A stretch of DNA of 64,000 nt from Bacteroidota bacterium (GTDB taxonomy: Bacteria > Bacteroidota > Bacteroidia > AKYH767-A > 2013-40CM-41-45): NCBI GenBank assembly GCA_016711505.1, contig JADJSV010000009.1, forward strand, positions 130,908 to 194,907, in the 5' to 3' direction. Each line of letters opens with the position of its first letter. The first letter of the stretch is position 1. Made by a program: the position numbers and the translations under genes. This document shows, one piece after another, positions 41,257 to 53,529 of this stretch. The notes beneath the pieces are model-generated. The model searched no databases. It was not told the DNA's origin and worked only from the letters and a program-made list of their open reading frames with translations.

Positions 41257-43443
41257 TTAAACACCTATTTTTTTGCTCAGGTAAGTTCGCACCCATACTT
41301 TTTCGGCCGTATTTTTATTCATAAAGACTTCTAATTCTTTTGTTCCTATCCATGATGTCCCTTCAAAAGTTCTTTCATCTGTTAAAAAAGATAACTTATA
41401 TTCGAAGTTTAAATCCTTTTCGTTCCATACATAAAAAGGTCCCACTTCAAAGTCTTGTCGATCCTTGTTAATAGTAATCGTTTTCTCTGTCGTTGCCATT
41501 CCTCTCGGGTCGAAATATTTAGATCTTATTTTTATTTTTAGAAAAGTTGCTCCATAAGAACTAAGTAAACCCATCGAATGAAACTTAACAATTTTCTGCC
41601 GCCCACTTGATGTTCCGCTGCTGAGCATATCTGAAATTTCCTGCGTACATTCTTCACATGGAATAACTTCATACTCCATCCACATTCGCAAAACCTTACC
41701 TGGATCATCTATCCATGCCGGAACAAATTCTGAATCAAATTTAACTTTGGATTTAGATAAAACAACGGGACTTCCAAGATTCCATGTATAAATGCATGGG
41801 CTGGAAACTCCATTAATTGAATTCATAATAAATACATGAATATTTTTCAATTTAACTCCAAATGGTGTTGGATTTTGCCATACATTTTCTCTCCAAGTTT
41901 GAGGGTCTAATTCAAATCGACCAAAAGTAGATTTATCAGCAATTTTTAATTTTAAAGGAATTGAATATTTGACTGCCTCATTGTCGCTTTTATATGTCAA
42001 CTCACCACCGATATCACTATTTTCCTTTAATGCTGTAATCATGAAATTTGTTGCATCAGCCGTTGCAGACATAGATATATTAATTGCATCATAGATAGAT
42101 GAAGGAATTGTAACATTACATTTATCAGGAGGGACATTAAATCGTGCAAGATTATCCTTTATTGTAGCTTGCGCATCTGTCGGTTCAGATACAACCAGGT
42201 CAGTAAATGACTTTCCATTTAGAAAAGAAGCTAACGTAGATCTTACAAATTCAAACTCATTGTTTGTTACATTAGAATTTAACGATGCAAGAATATTTAC
42301 TTGGCCTTCACCACTTGAATTCGTATTTCCATAAAGCATACTGAATTTATACCCTTCTTCTGCGTCCCAACCTAATGAATATGATGCAGGTTTACAATAA
42401 AACTTACCTGATGCGGGATTCTTATCGACATATATTTCATCTAAGGCGATATCAGAAATTTCCACTGGTCTGGTGAATTCATAATCGCTTTTAATATGCT
42501 TAAATAAATTAATTTGATTTTGATTCGATGGCCCTTGAGGTTCCATGTCATTTTGTACCGGATTTGGATTAGCTTTAACAACCGTGAATGGTTTCGCATT
42601 TACATACTCCCCAATTTTTATTTTGGTCTTATATGACTCATTTACTTTATTGGAATTGGCAGGATATGTAGATTTATTACTCCTATTGATATCTGTTACC
42701 TTGCGATCTTTTTAGAACTTCTCTGTATTTATTATTTGCGTTCGAACCGGAAGGCGGACTAGTTGGTTGTGCAGTTTGGTTTGGTGAAGATTGTGAAGGC
42801 ACAGTACCAGGTGCTTGTAATGAAGTGCTGTAATTAGAAATATATTTGGCCGTCTTGAATGGAAAACAGGCTTAACATTTACAATAATATTTTCATTACT
42901 AGGAAGGACTTTCCATCGCTTAGGAAATTCAAAACAATATATTTTACCTTTCTCATGATTAGATGGTGAATAAACTATTCTCAATAGATTTGATTTAAGA
43001 TAGAAGTTTTCAGAATAAGATAATGGTAATTTAATATCTAATTCTAACATTCCTGAAGTCCCATTAACAGGAATTATCTGAGCCGGTATTTCCTTTGCTC
43101 TTCTCCTTTGTTATTGAGTGTAACAATGGTCACTTTTCCTCCTTCAAAATCATTGAAATAAATTTCTCCCTTTACTTGCATGCAGCGATCTTCCAGAATG
43201 GACACGCGCTCAATCATTGGATTTGAAGATGCCTTTCTTGCTTTGATCCGGCCCCCATTTTGGAAGTCCCCCACCAGGCAATTCAGCCTGTCTTTCTTTT
43301 TGAATATCTTCAACTGCACAAGTGTATTTTTTCAGATCTGCATTTTTCAATCCGCTATAATTGGTTAGACTTTGCGAGACAGATAAAGATGCATTAAATA
43401 GAAATGGCATTAAATAAAAAAACACGTTTCGCAACATTTTCAT
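41257..43443 (-). CDS. Large secreted protein, remote relative of the two-module family (copy F), several frameshifts
   Basis: The signal peptide (MLRNVFFYLMPFLFNASLSVSQ) is followed by shifted frames reading ERVSILEDRCMQVKGEIYF, MLELDIKLPLSYSEN, FEFPKRWKVLPS and a Ser/Pro/Gln linker (GTVPSQSSPNQTAQPTSPPS, near 42780). From 42546 a 429-codon open frame continues with SGKFYCKPASYSLGWDAEEG, a KIRSKYFDP strand, FEVGPFYVWNEKDLNFEYKL and a C-terminus KKIGV. The arrangement (N-module, low-complexity linker, C-module) parallels the others but sequence similarity is weak. About 729 codons. It probably opens the block's transcript. Confidence 0.58.
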
Positions 43444-43509
43444 TTAAACTTATTTTTATATAAACATTATCTTTATTTATCAAGAGGAAACAGTACATAA
43501 AATGTCTTA

Positions 43510-44090
43510 TCAGTTATTTATGCAAATTCCATTTAAATTATTCCACAAACACTTGCACTGGAGATATTTTCTTATGACAGAATTTCCTTTGTCAACCACA
43601 TATAAGTTATCATTTTGATCTACTGTGATCAGAGAAGGACGAGAAAAAGAAGCATCGTTTCCAATCCCATTTATCACCGAATCTGTTCCATTACCTGCGA
43701 AGTTCGAAACAGCATATTTATAATTATAATTAAATATAGGTGCTTCTCCGCTAAAAGTCAATTCATCATCGATATCAATTGTTACATTACCTGTACCACA
43801 TCCCTTCGGCACAAATACAGTAAGCGAGTCAGACGAACCTGTAATTATGGAATCACGACTAACCTGAACACCATTTATTTTTACAATGTTTTGTCTGTAA
43901 TCACTATTAAAATTTTTTCCATAAATATTTAATATTGCACCCGCTCCACCATGAGTTGGTGATATAGATGTTATCCTGGGACAAACAGGACACGGATCAT
44001 TACCCTGATCATATTTTTTACAAGAGAATAAAAATACCGAAATCAAAATAAATAAGTGATATAGTATATCAGAATGCTTTTTATCTTCAT
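43510..44090 (-). pseudogene. Truncated sixth IPT/TIG-NHL lipoprotein
   Basis: The signal peptide starts at 44090 (MKIKSILIYYITYLF) and is broken once near 44045. It continues LISVFLFSCKKYD, then PCPVCPRITSISP, which is the array hallmark with one changed residue. A complete IPT/TIG domain (LNIYGKNFNSD, VKINGVQV, FVPKGCGTGNVTIDIDDEL) is followed by only one NHL blade (PSLITVDQNDNLYVVDKGNSVIRK) before the frame ends. The other copies have about five blades, so the propeller has been lost. It lies 14 kb from the five-copy array, at the other side of the two-module block. Confidence 0.72.
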
Positions 44091-44292
44091 CGTTTAACTC
44101 GTGTTAGGTGTGCAAATTAATAATTAATTTAAGAATAAAAAACTTAATTTCATCATTTAATTGATTGCGTGAATATATGAAAAGGGCATTAATAAACTAA
44201 AGCCCGAATACGAAACACTGTAGTAAATATGGCGACTACTTAGAACAGTTCTATCACATATGCACTTTACTTTTAAAAAAGTATATTTGTAT

Positions 44293-46502
44293 ATGCGACT
44301 AACCTTTATTCTTCTATTCTTTGCTCTGAATGCAGTTTCCGCCGATTTCTATTGGGTCAATGGTACCGGAAACTGGAGCGATCCATCTCATTGGGCAACT
44401 ACAAGCGGCGGAACAGTATTCAATACAAGCCCTCCGGATTCAATAGACAATGTCTATTTCGACAGCAACTCATTTCTAAGTGCAAATGATACTGTTTATC
44501 TCGACACATATTTTTCTCTTTGCGGGGATTTTTCAATTTCAAACTTAACTTTTCCTGCAACTTTCATGGCTGATCCTATTGCCATTGCTTTAGAGACACA
44601 TGGATCTTTTAGTATTGATTCCACTGCAAACTGGAAATTCAGCTTGCCTTTATGGCTTGCCGGATTTAGTAACCATACATTAACATGTAATACCGGAAGT
44701 ACTTCTTTCATTTCACCGATTCTGATTCAATCGCCCGGCGGACAATATAGTCTTGGAAATAATGTCCATTGTAAATTTTTCACTATCAACGACGGTTCAT
44801 TTATTTCAAATAGCTTCGATGTTATTTGTGATTCAATGTTCACTGTTCAAAGTTTGTCCTATATTTCTTTTGGAACCTCACTTATCAGCTCCGAATTTGG
44901 AATGGATATTTTTCCTGCATCAACTCCTGTTACTGCAAATTTATCTGCGGACTCATGTAAATTTAAAAGTCACTATTTCAGTACAGGTCCTGATATACAA
45001 AATCTTTTTCTGTTCAATGTCGAAGCATATGATGTTACAGCTTATTTAGCCTATTTCGATACTCTCAATGCGCACTCTTTTTCAGGAAGCCGAAATATTG
45101 TGCATGTACTTTCATCTCTGGATTCAGTGCTTATCATTAATAATGATATTATCTACTATCCGGATTCAACTAACGATTTCAGACAATTTTAACAGGGAAT
45201 GAGTTGATCATGAACGGAAAAAATCATGCAGACTATATAGAATTCACACAACCAGTTTCCAATTTTCAGTTAGGAGATACTTTATTCATTCACGGTGCAC
45301 TAATTGTCAATTCGTATCCGGGAAACAATGGAAGCATGAGTTCTTTTTCTTTTCAATCGGTTTTAAGTGTTGACACGGGATTGGTTTGTCTTGATTATTT
45401 GCTGATAACAAATATTGCTGCAATTGGCGGCGCACAATTTTTTGCAGGCTATAACAGTCTTGATAATGGCGGAAATACGAATTGGCAATTTAGCGCGTGT
45501 AATGGAAGTAATGTCTGGCCGGGTGACGCAAACTATGATCTGCAGGTAAACAATCTTGATATACTTACAATTGCTTCTGCATTCGGTTCAAGCGGACCTG
45601 TCCGGCCTTCTGCAAGTTTATTATGGGTTGGTCAGCCATGTATTGACTGGACTGATACTTTAGTTACAGGCCTTAATGTTAAACATGCGGATTGTGATGG
45701 TTCCGGGAATATAGATTTTTCAGATACGCTTGCTGTATATCAGAATTACGGAATGAATCATCCGGCACGATCGATTCAACAACCTATGCAGGTAATGTCA
45801 GGTGGAAGTTTATCCGTCACAATTGCAAATGATACAATCGGATTGAATCAGGCAATACGTATAAATATAGACTTAGAGAAGTATCCGATCCTGTATCAGC
45901 AATCTATGGAATTGCTTTTGATGTTCATTTCAATTCATCGCTTGCCGAAGTTGATACAACATCGTTTGATTACAGTAATTCATGGATGGGAGAATATGGT
46001 ACAGATATGATTGCAATGGCAAAATCTGATGGTGCAGGAACAATTCATTTCGCCTTGAGTTCAATAACACATTCAGATCTGTCAGGATTCGGAAACATTG
46101 TTTCATTCGATCTTATTTCGACCGGCGCAAATCTAAATTCATCCACATTACAAATACAACCATCTCAGGTTGTGGCCATGCAGACTAATGAAATTTATGA
46201 GTCGGTGATCTCCACCGGAGATTCAGCAGTAATCGATTCTTCTTTCATTACAATCATTCCGGAACATCAACATATTGAAATGGAAATTTATCCAAATCCG
46301 GCACAAAACTATGTTCTGGTGAATTTCAAAAAATGCTGGGAAGCATTTAATAAGTATTACAGATATTGCAGGAAGAATTGTTTTCAGTTCAGAATTTGAA
46401 AAAACAAATAACAGGATTGATGTATCACAATTTGAGAATGGATATTATTTAATTCGGGTTGACAATGAACCAGCTAAACAGCTACTCGTTTTCAGACAAT
46501 AA
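44293..46502 (+). CDS. Large T9SS-sorted exported protein with dockerin-like repeat, frameshifted
   Basis: The start at 44293 (MRLTFILLFFALNAVSA) gives a clean signal peptide. An in-frame ATG at 44260 would extend it with charged residues. DFYWVNGTGNWSDPSHWA opens a repetitive beta-rich region. Breaks near 45190 and 45890 lead to a calcium-loop region (GDANYDLQVNNLD...DCDGSGNIDFSDTL) and finally a T9SS sorting domain in two frames (MEIYPNPAQNYVLV, AGRIVFSSEFEK, FENGYYLIRVDNE), stop 46500-46502. About 736 residues. Surface protein of unknown role. TATATTTG sits 3 bases before the start. Confidence 0.78.
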
Positions 46503-46636
46503 ATTCTCTAATATCAATCACATTTAATCTCGGAAAAATCAACTCCGTTTCGAATTAATCTATTATTAGCAATATATTTCAAAAAAAATGCACGAAAAAA
46601 TTGAGAGGGAAACAGTAAAAACACAACTTCAATTTA

Positions 46637-48840
46637 TCAATTTTGTATGGAAGCCATAGCTCTCAATAATGAAGACGCCCAATAATAAATATTATTTCCG
46701 ACAATAGTATCCCGCATTTGTATCATTCTGCTTTGTTGTTCAGAATTTGACATCGCCAGAGCATTTCTGATAGCAATTGCTGAATTTTCTATGTCATATG
46801 GATTAACGATCAAAGCTCCGGTAAGATCGGTGATGCTCCTGCAAATCTGCTTAAGATCAACACACCATCGTTTTCATTTCTGGTGGCGACAAATTCTTTA
46901 GCAACCAGATTCATTCCATCATGCAATGAAGAGACAATACACATGTCTGCATTTTTATAATAAGGATTAATTTGTTCATGACTATGATGACCTTTCAAAA
47001 AAAGTATAGGTTTCCAGTTTTTACTTTTAAACCTTAGATTGATTCGCTCTGCTTCTTTTTCCACATTACTCACCATGTCCGAATAACTTTTTATTAAAGT
47101 CCTGCTGGGTGCACCTATTTGCACCAAAGTAAATCGACCAATATAATCGGGAAATTTTTCAAAGAATCTTTCTACAGATAAGAATTTTTCGATCAGGCCC
47201 TTAGTATAATCTATCCTGTCAACACCTATAGCCATAAATTCCGCATTGATTCCATGAACGCCAAGAATTCTTTTAATCCCTTCTTTTCTGGATTTATCAT
47301 CAAGGTCTTTTAATGTAAATGCTATACTGATAGGAAATGCTTTTACGTGAGTATTTCTTCCATTCATCTTAACTGAAAATTTTTCCCAGGACACTCTTGA
47401 CTCAAGCGTATTATTAACAGTTTCCAAAAAATGATTACAGTGATATTGGGTATGAAACCCTATCAGATCTGCACCGAGCATTCCGGTGAGAATTTCCTTT
47501 TGCCAAGGACAGATTCCAAATGATTCGGGATTAGGCCATGGAATATGCCAGAAGATGGCTACTCTTGCTCTTGGCTTTTTACGTTTGATCAATTCAGGAA
47601 GTAATGCAAAATGATAATCCTGGATCAATATAAATGGTTGTTCTTCATCCTTACATTCTTCTAAAATAGTTTCTGCAAATTTCTCATTGACTTTTTATAA
47701 TATTCCCAGTCTTCAATTCTGAAAGTTGGCCGGGTATGAGCGAGATGACATAAAGGCCAAAGCCCTTCATTTGAAAATCCATAATAATAATGGCTTTCCT
47801 CTTCCTTTGTCAACCAAACCCGTTTCAAAGTATATTTAGGATTTAATGGTGGTACCTGAACTTTATCATCCTTATCAACCGTTTCTTTATCTGCATCACC
47901 GGAACCGGAAGCGATCCATAATCCGCCACAAGCTTTTAATATTGGCTCCATAGCTGTGATCATACCGCTGGCCGGTACGATACATTTTATTTCTTTACCT
48001 TCATGAATATGCATGTATGGTTCGCGATTCGAAACAACAATCATCTTTTTCCCATTTAACAAATTGCCCATTTCAATTTTCAGCCGATCGGAAGTCCATA
48101 CAGATTCCCCGGTAGTTCTCAGTCTGGCTTCTTCCTCTGCTTTTGCCTGGGCTTCATGCATGGCTCTTGCTATCTGGGTAATTTCTGCATGTAACGGGGC
48201 TAAAAACTTTGCAGGAGGATATTCATTTAGCTTTTCAAGATTTCCCATTCGAGCAGATTTGATCCAATCGGAGACTCTATTGATCGGACTGAAGATCCCC
48301 CATTTTAAAATTACGATGGTGATCAATGAAACAAAAAGCGCCTGTAGAAACCATCTGAAAAAATTTCTGAACCAGATCTTATCCAATAAATTTTCAATAT
48401 ATGCAGGATCACTGTAAAAAATGATCGCATTATTTGCAATTCCTTCTCTGGTCAATGGTTTTATATATTGATATAATTTTTTCCATCAACTGATATAAAA
48501 TTTCCATTAATTGAATCCGCTGCTATAGATTGTAAAACGTAATCCTTTGAATTATCAAACGCAACTTTCAGATTACTCACAATACTGTCATCACCAAAGT
48601 ATATTGTAATTCCTTCAAGATTATATTTTTTACAAATACTATCAATTGAATAATTCAGGTTTCCTTTCTGACTTTGTACAAATTTAGTTTCAGATAATTT
48701 TAAAGAAATGTCAGCCATTCTTTTTCAAGATCATCAGTCAGTTTTATCCTTTCAGCAGAGACCTGATAAAAAGTAAATCCCAAAGCAACAATACCTACAG
48801 AGATTACAATGGCAACAACTAAAGCAAGGTTTATACGCAT
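46637..48840 (-). CDS. otsA: Membrane/HAMP-fused trehalose-6-phosphate synthase, frameshifted
   Basis: OtsA makes trehalose-6-phosphate from UDP-glucose and glucose-6-phosphate. The N-terminus has two transmembrane helices (LALVVAIVISVGIVALGF; LQALFVSLITIVILKWGIF) around a periplasmic domain of about 110 residues. A HAMP-like helix pair follows (PINRVSDWIKSARMGNLEKL). The GT20 domain has VVSNREPYMH, AIFWHIPWPNPESF, IGFHTQYHCNHF, VDRIDYTKGL and GMNLVAKEFVATR. Breaks near 48720, 48458, 47665 and 46830 split it; the C-terminus ends RAMASIQN at 46637. About 734 residues. Third gene of the trehalose operon. Confidence 0.85.
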
Positions 48841-48920
48841 GATAATATTTTTACATTTCTATTAAGCGTAAAACTCAACAGAAATAAAATTTGTTAATCA
48901 TATAAGGGCCGGTCGAGTTT

Positions 48921-50676
48921 TCAGGCGATCCGGAAAACTGCATTCATTAATCCAACATGACTATATGTTTGCGGAAAATTTCCCCATTGACTACCGTTGG
49001 TCCCAATATCTTCACTCAGTAAACCTACGTGATTTCCGGTTGCAATAAGTTTTCAACCATTAAAGAAGCTTCTGCTACTCTTCCCACACAAGCAAGTGCT
49101 TCGGCATACCAGAAAGAACAAATCATAAATGTACTTTCCGGAACACCAAAATCGTCGCTATGCTTATATCTGAAAAAATATCCTTCCGGCGATTTAAGTT
49201 CCCTTTCTAATGCTGCTAAATGATCTTCGCTTTTGCGAATCAGGATCCAGATAACCCATAGAGATCAGTTTTAAACTACTGGCATCGAGTTGATCGACAT
49301 CAATTGCCTGTGTATATGCTTTTCTAATGGGGTCGTAACATTTTTCAATATTCGAAGCAGCGAGATTTCTGAGTTGTTCTGCTTTCTGAATTAAATTCTG
49401 ATCACCAATTGCTTTACCAATTTTTTAATGCAGCTCTGCCCCTGCCCAATGAAATAAATATGTATAACAATGTAATTGACGTCGGTTTCGGAATTCCCAG
49501 ATGCCCGCATCAGGCTGATCCATTGTTTCTTCAATTTTATTCAGAAGAAAATGAATAATATCAATGGATTTCTGAATTAGGTTGTGTGGTTAATCGCATA
49601 TCAGTATACAATGGCATGAGGCTAACCATTACCTGACCATAAACATCATTCTGAATATGAGTATAAGCATCATTTCCTAATCTTACCGGTGAATTATTAT
49701 TGCGATAACCTTTTAAAGGAAGTTCCTTTTCGAAAATAATTTTGTCACCGGTAATTGAAGATAATGGTTGAATATGATCCGTTTCAGAAGCAATAATATT
49801 TTCAATGTATAAGAAATATTTTTGTGATTCTTCAAAATGCCCAATGCTATTCAATGCATATAAAGAATAATATGTGTCACGCATCCAGCAGTAACGATAA
49901 TCCCAATTCCGCCCTGATTGATCACATTCCGGAAGACTCATACTTCCTGATGCAATTATTCCACCGGTATCTTCGTACTGATGTAATTTTAATATCAATG
50001 CCGAACGAATCATTTCCTTCTGATAGACGGAGGGAATTGCTGTTGTCTTGACCCAATTTCTCCAAAACTCTTTTGTCTTATTAAAAAACAATTCATAAGT
50101 ACTTTCCAGTCCTGATTCTAATGGTAATTCATATGAGAATGCCAGATATCTTGGCTCAGAAAGAACAAAACACTTTTCTTCAAAATATAATTAAGAGAAA
50201 TGTCAGTAGTAAGGCGCACGTTTGTACCAACATCCATAAACCTCAGGTGATTACTACCTGAAAGCACTTCCGGCTGTATCTCACCATAATTGCCAACCGG
50301 CTTACACGTGACTTTTACCATCGGTCTTCCTTCCATTGATTCAATTTTCTCAGAAGCATTAATGGCGGAAATATCTTTCTTGCTGTAAAAATCGCGGTGC
50401 AAAATCAGTAACTCTGAACTTTCCGTCTGAACAAGTAAATTCAGTGCAAAGAATATTTGTATTTTCAAGATAGTATTGTTTGCTTGTATAATTATCATCC
50501 TGCGGACAAATACTGAATGTGCCACCTTTTTCCTTGTCCAGTAATGATCCAAATAAAAAACTGCTATCGAATTTAGGCATGCACAACCAATTTACATTTG
50601 CATTTATATCGATATATGCCAGGTAGGAACAATTTCCAATAACACCCATTTTATACTTGTGTACCTGTTCATCCAT
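48921..50676 (-). CDS. GH15 glycoside hydrolase (glucoamylase/trehalase-like), frameshifted
   Basis: GH15 enzymes invert alpha-glucosidic bonds; in actinobacteria and others members of this clade are trehalases. The N-terminal frame has the domain start (GVIGNCSYLAYIDINANVNW and FDSSFLFGSLLD). The catalytic barrel has GRNWDYRYCWMRD, and the C-terminal segment has EDIGTNGSQWGNFPQTYSH. Breaks occur near 50370, 50140 and 49570, and in the last 500 bases. Joined length is about 585 residues, normal for the bacterial clade. It lies 25 bases after otsB and 80 bases before otsA, suggesting linked synthesis and turnover of trehalose or an alpha-glucan. Confidence 0.83.
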
Positions 50677-50701
50677 AAACTACTTTGAAATTAATTAATG
50701 A

Positions 50702-51457
50702 TTAGTTTTTATTGTTCTCCATAAGGTGCTCTAAGAATAAAAGAACCTGCTTTACATTTTCCAGTGAATGCTTGGCAACGGTTGGACCCCTTCCTACTTT
50801 TATAGTCTCAGCTTTTTTATTAGTTGAAAGTTCCTGAAACATTTCTTCATCTGTTTTATCGTCACCAATCGAAATGATGTAATCAAATTTGTTTTCATTT
50901 ATCAAATTCTTTATTGCGCTTCCTTTCCCTATCTTATTTGAAATTATTTCAACTACCTTATCACCATCGATCAATTTCAGGCCAAGTGAAGTAATTGAAT
51001 TTTCAAGAATACGGATCAATTCTCTTGATTGCAAAAAGCCAACATCATCAGGAACATTCCTGTAATGCCAAACCAATGAAAATTGTTTCTCTTCTACAAA
51101 TGAATTGGGGCTGGCAAAAGTAAAACGATTCAAAACCGGAAGTACAACTTTTTTCCACGAATCAGAATTATCAAACAGATTTCTCCAGCTACCATTCAAT
51201 TTTATCATTGCGCCGTGTTCAGCAATGATTTCAATTGGAAGATGACCGATAAATCTTTCCAGATCAAGATGGCCCCTGCCGGAAATAACAACAACCAATC
51301 TCGTATCAGGTTTATTATTTATTCTATTCAGAAGGCTGAGAACTTTTCTGTAGGAAATGCCTTTTCAGGTCTTGGAACAAATTCAACCAACGTCCCATCA
51401 TAATCCAGGGAGTACCAACCGCTTTTTCGCTTTATCGAAATTCTCTTTTACTTTCAT
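50702..51457 (-). CDS. otsB: Trehalose-6-phosphate phosphatase, frameshifted near its N-terminus
   Basis: OtsB removes the phosphate from trehalose-6-phosphate. This HAD-family protein has motif I in the frame near 51410 (LDYDGTLVEF, nucleophile Asp), motif II-like VVVISGRG, the cap domain, a Lys-containing segment (IGKGSAIKNL) and motif IV SIGDDKTDEEMF. The frame starting at 51298 lacks motif I. The missing N-terminus is in shifted frames from 51457 (MKVKENFDKAKKRLVL), with breaks near 51415 and 51345. An alternative start is at 51478. About 252 residues. First gene of the trehalose operon. Confidence 0.83.
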
Positions 51458-51831
51458 GCTTATATTTAATAAAGCCATCTTTTTGCAATTATCAGAATCA
51501 ATTTTTGAAAGACACCTAGAAATTCGAATTTCACCTACGGAGAATAATTCATTGTTGTCTAAAAATGATATCCTCTTGCAAAAACGACGGCGAAATGAAT
51601 TATAAATACATGTGCCCTCAATTATTTGCCAAAATGCTAAATTAGGGATAGTAAATGGACTTTCTATAAAATCAGGTGTATATTATTTTACACACTCCGA
51701 AAATTGTTGATTTTTATCCCCGAAATCCACATTCCTGAATCGTTTAAGAACGTCTGCATTCCTTCAAAATATAATTTCACAATTCGAAATAAATAATTTT
51801 CAATTCATTGTTATATAAAATATAAAACGAA
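51458..51831. other. Upstream region of the trehalose operon, no gene
   Basis: AT-rich stretch with no supported coding region on either strand and no clear terminator or repeat. It separates otsB (minus strand) from a plus-strand sorting-domain remnant. Confidence 0.3.
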
Positions 51832-51930
51832 GTGCCTAAAGATATCGATGCTACATGTCTGAGTGCAGGAATTTATTTTATCAGAATCAATGATAAGGTA
51901 AAAAAAGTTTATCAAGAATTAAATTATTAA
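51832..51930 (+). pseudogene. Orphan T9SS sorting-domain tail
   Basis: A 32-codon frame reads DIDATCLSAGIYFIRINDKV and ends VYQELNY at a TAA (51928). The L-S-x-GIYFIRI pattern is the final strand pair of a T9SS type A sorting domain, without any preceding domain. It is probably the residue of a deleted surface-protein gene. Confidence 0.45.
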
Positions 51931-52023
51931 GATTTGCTTTCAGGTAACGGGTCATGGCTACGTATAAATTGTTGGTAGTAACTATTTTTATTTAAATACA
52001 ATTCAATATTCACGTCCGACACT

Positions 52024-53285
52024 CTAATCAGGACATGGGTCTTTAACACTCCAGAGCCTGCTCAATATCAAAATAATATCTTCATAGTTTTCTACGCCTA
52101 TTGAAAGTCTAATCATCTTTTCAGTGATTGAAAGTTCTTTTTTCAATTTATCATCTACATCACTGTGAGTCATCGTTGCAGGATGCTCGGCCAGACTTTC
52201 AGTGCTTCCTAAACTTACTGCAAGTTTGATCAGCTTAAGTTCATTCAGAAATTTGAAAGCTTCCTTCTCCCTCCTTTGATATCGAAAGAAATCATTCCGC
52301 CATTTGTAAGACACTGACGATTTCTGATCCTGAATTGTTCGCCATCTTTTTCGGTGAGATTGCCGAGAAAATATACTTCTCAACTTTGGATGTTTATTTA
52401 AAAATGCTGCAACTTTATCTGCGTTCAAAGCTTGCATGTCCATCCGTACTTTCAGTGTTTCAAGACTTCGCAAGAGTAACCATCCTGTATTTGGACTTGC
52501 CATGTTACCTAAAAAGGTTCGCAGTCCTTTTACTCTTTTATCATTTCACCTGAACCAAGACATGCACCGGCTATCACATCACTATGTCCGCCGATATATT
52601 TTGTAGCAGAATATAACACAAGATCAGCTCCATGTTTTAACGGATGTTGCCACAAAGGACCGAGGTAAGTATTGTCGACAGCCAGGAAAACCTCTTTCTC
52701 TTTTGTAGAAAAATATTTTGCAATTTCCTTTTTAGCCTGAATGTCTATCAGATCGTTTGTTGGATTCGCAGGAGTTTCGATATAGATCATTGCAAGTTTG
52801 TCTGCAAGTCCCGAATCTTTCACCATCTGAATGACTTCATCTTTCTGTTGCCCTACTTTGAAAGTAATCACATTGATATTGAATTTCGGAAGAATCTTTT
52901 TAATGAAGTGATCGCTACCCCCATATAGCGGACTACTGATAAGAAGCAGATCTCCGGGTTTTAGAAATTCGAGTAGTACAGTAGTTATTGCAGACATACC
53001 ACTTTCGAAAACAGCACAAGCTTCTGCTTCATCCCAAAGTGTAAGTCTGTTTTCCAGAATTTCCAGATCCGGATTATTGATTCTACTATATATGAGTCCG
53101 AGTTCTTCACCGACATTTTGTTTTCTCAATCCATATGCTACTTCGAAAAAAGCTTTGCCTTCTTCAGCATTTTTGAATACAAAAGTGGATGTTTGAAAGA
53201 TCGGACATTTTATTGCACCTTCTGATAATTCGGGCTTATAACCATAAGACATCATCAGGCTTTCGTGTTTCATTTTTCTGGACAT
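52024..53285 (-). CDS. Methionine gamma-lyase / trans-sulfuration PLP enzyme, frameshifted
   Basis: Cys/Met metabolism PLP-dependent family enzyme. It begins GYKPELSEGAIKCPIFQTSTF. The PLP-phosphate region is ESGMSAITTVLLEF, the substrate region YGGSDHF, the cofactor Asp DNTYLGPLWQHPLKHG, and the Schiff-base Lys ATKYIGGHSDV. The first frame stops at 52530. The next frame (from 52503) resumes MASPNTGWLLLRSLETLKVRM and ends in LGSTESLAEHPATMTHSDVD...LSIGVENYEDI, with another disturbed stretch near 52300-52380. About 420 residues. The family includes cystathionine gamma-synthase and lyases. The extended N-terminal segment with AYGLRKQNVGEEL resembles methionine gamma-lyase-like members, but substrate is not certain. 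Confidence 0.82.
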
Positions 53286-53503
53286 AGCTTTCTATTAGGA
53301 CTAATTTATCTGTCATTATTAACGGATTGATTCAAAATAGGGGTATTTCCCGAGTAACTGCTAATAGAAGGTTGTGAATAATATCATTCTCTTTCTCGCA
53401 CCTTAATGCAAGTACTTTGAAATGAGGCCATTTCTCACTTGAAGATATGGAATTGACAGCTAATTGATCGTCCGAACAATTTTCAAAAGCCATAAAATTA
53501 TCC

Positions 53504-53511
53504 TACTTTTG
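53504..53511 (+). promoter_or_regulatory. -7 element (TACTTTTG) of the tRNA-Leu gene
   Basis: TACTTTTG fits the Bacteroidota -7 consensus TAnnTTTG and lies 19 bases upstream of the tRNA 5' end, a usual spacing for a processed tRNA leader. The -33 element is not clear. Confidence 0.4.
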
Positions 53512-53529
53512 GCCCACCAAAATTAAAAT

